This document shows positions 63,609 through 64,000 of a DNA stretch of 64,000 nt, piece by piece; position 1 is the stretch's first letter, and the number at the start of each line of letters is the position of its first letter. The notes below the pieces were generated by a model that was not told where the DNA came from, ran no database searches, and saw only the letters and a program-made list of their open reading frames with translations. The DNA is from Herbinix sp. (GTDB lineage Bacteria > Bacillota > Clostridia > Lachnospirales > Lachnospiraceae): assembly GCA_029238935.1 (NCBI GenBank), contig JAQZBN010000020.1:1-64000 (forward strand), in the 5' to 3' direction. The position numbers were made by a program, and so were the translations under genes.

Positions 63609-64000
63609 TTACTTTCTTATTATTTCATCTCTTCCAGGTCCATTGGATACTAATGTAATTGGAACCTCCAGTTCCTTCTCAATGAACTCGATATATTTTT
63701 TGCAGTTTTCAGGAAGATCCTGGTAATTTGTGATACCACGGATGTTTGTCTTCCAGCCAGGCAAATATTCGTATATCGGTTTCGCTTTTGCTAACTTTAC
63801 AGTCGTAGGGAAATCTTTTGTAACAACACCATCGATTTCATATCCAACACATACCGGAAGAGTCTCAAGATACCCTAGTACATCAAGTACGGTCAGGGCT
63901 ACTTCGGTTGCTCCTTGCATTCTGCAGCCGTATCGGGATGCAACAGCATCAAACCAACCCATACGTCTTGGTCTTCCTGTAGTGGCACCGTATTCTCCTC
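63609..64000 (-). CDS. purA: Adenylosuccinate synthetase, C-terminal part (cut by window edge)
   Basis: The reading frame is open at base 64000. The visible 130 residues begin GEYGATTGRPRRMGWFDAV, the conserved PurA stretch with the Thr-Gly-Arg-Pro-Arg-Arg-x-Gly-Trp signature, and end in SNGPGRDEIIRK, matching the usual C-terminal VGP-x-R motif. PurA makes adenylosuccinate from IMP and aspartate, the first committed step to AMP. A terminator follows. Confidence 0.95.
   Translation of the reverse strand, partial: GEYGATTGRPRRMGWFDAVASRYGCRMQGATEVALTVLDVLGYLETLPVCVGYEIDGVVTKDFPTTVKLAKAKPIYEYLPGWKTNIRGITNYQDLPENCKKYIEFIEKELEVPITLVSNGPGRDEIIRK

Overview
The window is AT-rich, densely coded chromosome from a low-GC Gram-positive, most likely a clostridium of the family Lachnospiraceae. 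This is inferred from the single-chain PurL of about 1250 residues, the DUF5716/DUF5717 gene set, the T-box-controlled valS, the strong AGGAGG ribosome sites and the many lipoproteins with a Gram-positive lipobox. No rRNA, tRNA, CRISPR array, insertion sequence, integrase or phage gene was seen. The outermost genes are cut: a lipoprotein at the left edge and purA at the right edge.

Layout. 1-10 kb: lipoprotein fragment, purL with a structured leader, a divergent LysR regulator, a GNAT acetyltransferase, methylglyoxal synthase, a NiaX-like ECF vitamin transporter subunit, a small secreted protein, and an ECF sigma/anti-sigma pair. 10-21 kb: valS behind a T-box leader, then a four-gene minus-strand cluster (13767-20971). 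That cluster encodes a giant beta-sandwich/alpha-solenoid protein (DUF5717), an Hsp70/actin-like protein (DUF5716), a TPR protein and a two-TM coiled-coil protein. It is the best candidate here for an undescribed machine. 21-26 kb: a HisC/CobD-like aminotransferase, a ribbon-helix-helix regulator with two perfect palindromic operators on its own promoter, and an ABC-F ATPase.

26-49.5 kb: a long accessory block, almost all on the minus strand, of mostly single genes each with its own ribosome site. It holds six of the window's seven GNAT acetyltransferases, two methyltransferases (one apparently fused to a pyrophosphatase-like domain), two APH-fold phosphotransferases, flavoproteins, GrpB, RidA, a histidine phosphatase, a HAD phosphatase with an altered catalytic motif, a second-type UppS, a Fpg/Nei-like protein lacking the usual catalytic start, an S41 peptidase lipoprotein and several small membrane proteins. 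At least one gene here is decayed (an alpha/beta hydrolase with two in-frame stops), so the block looks like ordinary accessory turnover.

50-64 kb: a MarR-controlled heterodimeric ABC exporter, then a complete Opp-type ABC importer operon (binding protein, two permeases, two ATPases and a small two-TM protein) preceded by an ArsR-type regulator with a large beta-rich C-terminal domain, then purA. Coordinates of starts were chosen by ribosome-site position; several differ from the longest possible reading frame, and this is stated entry by entry.
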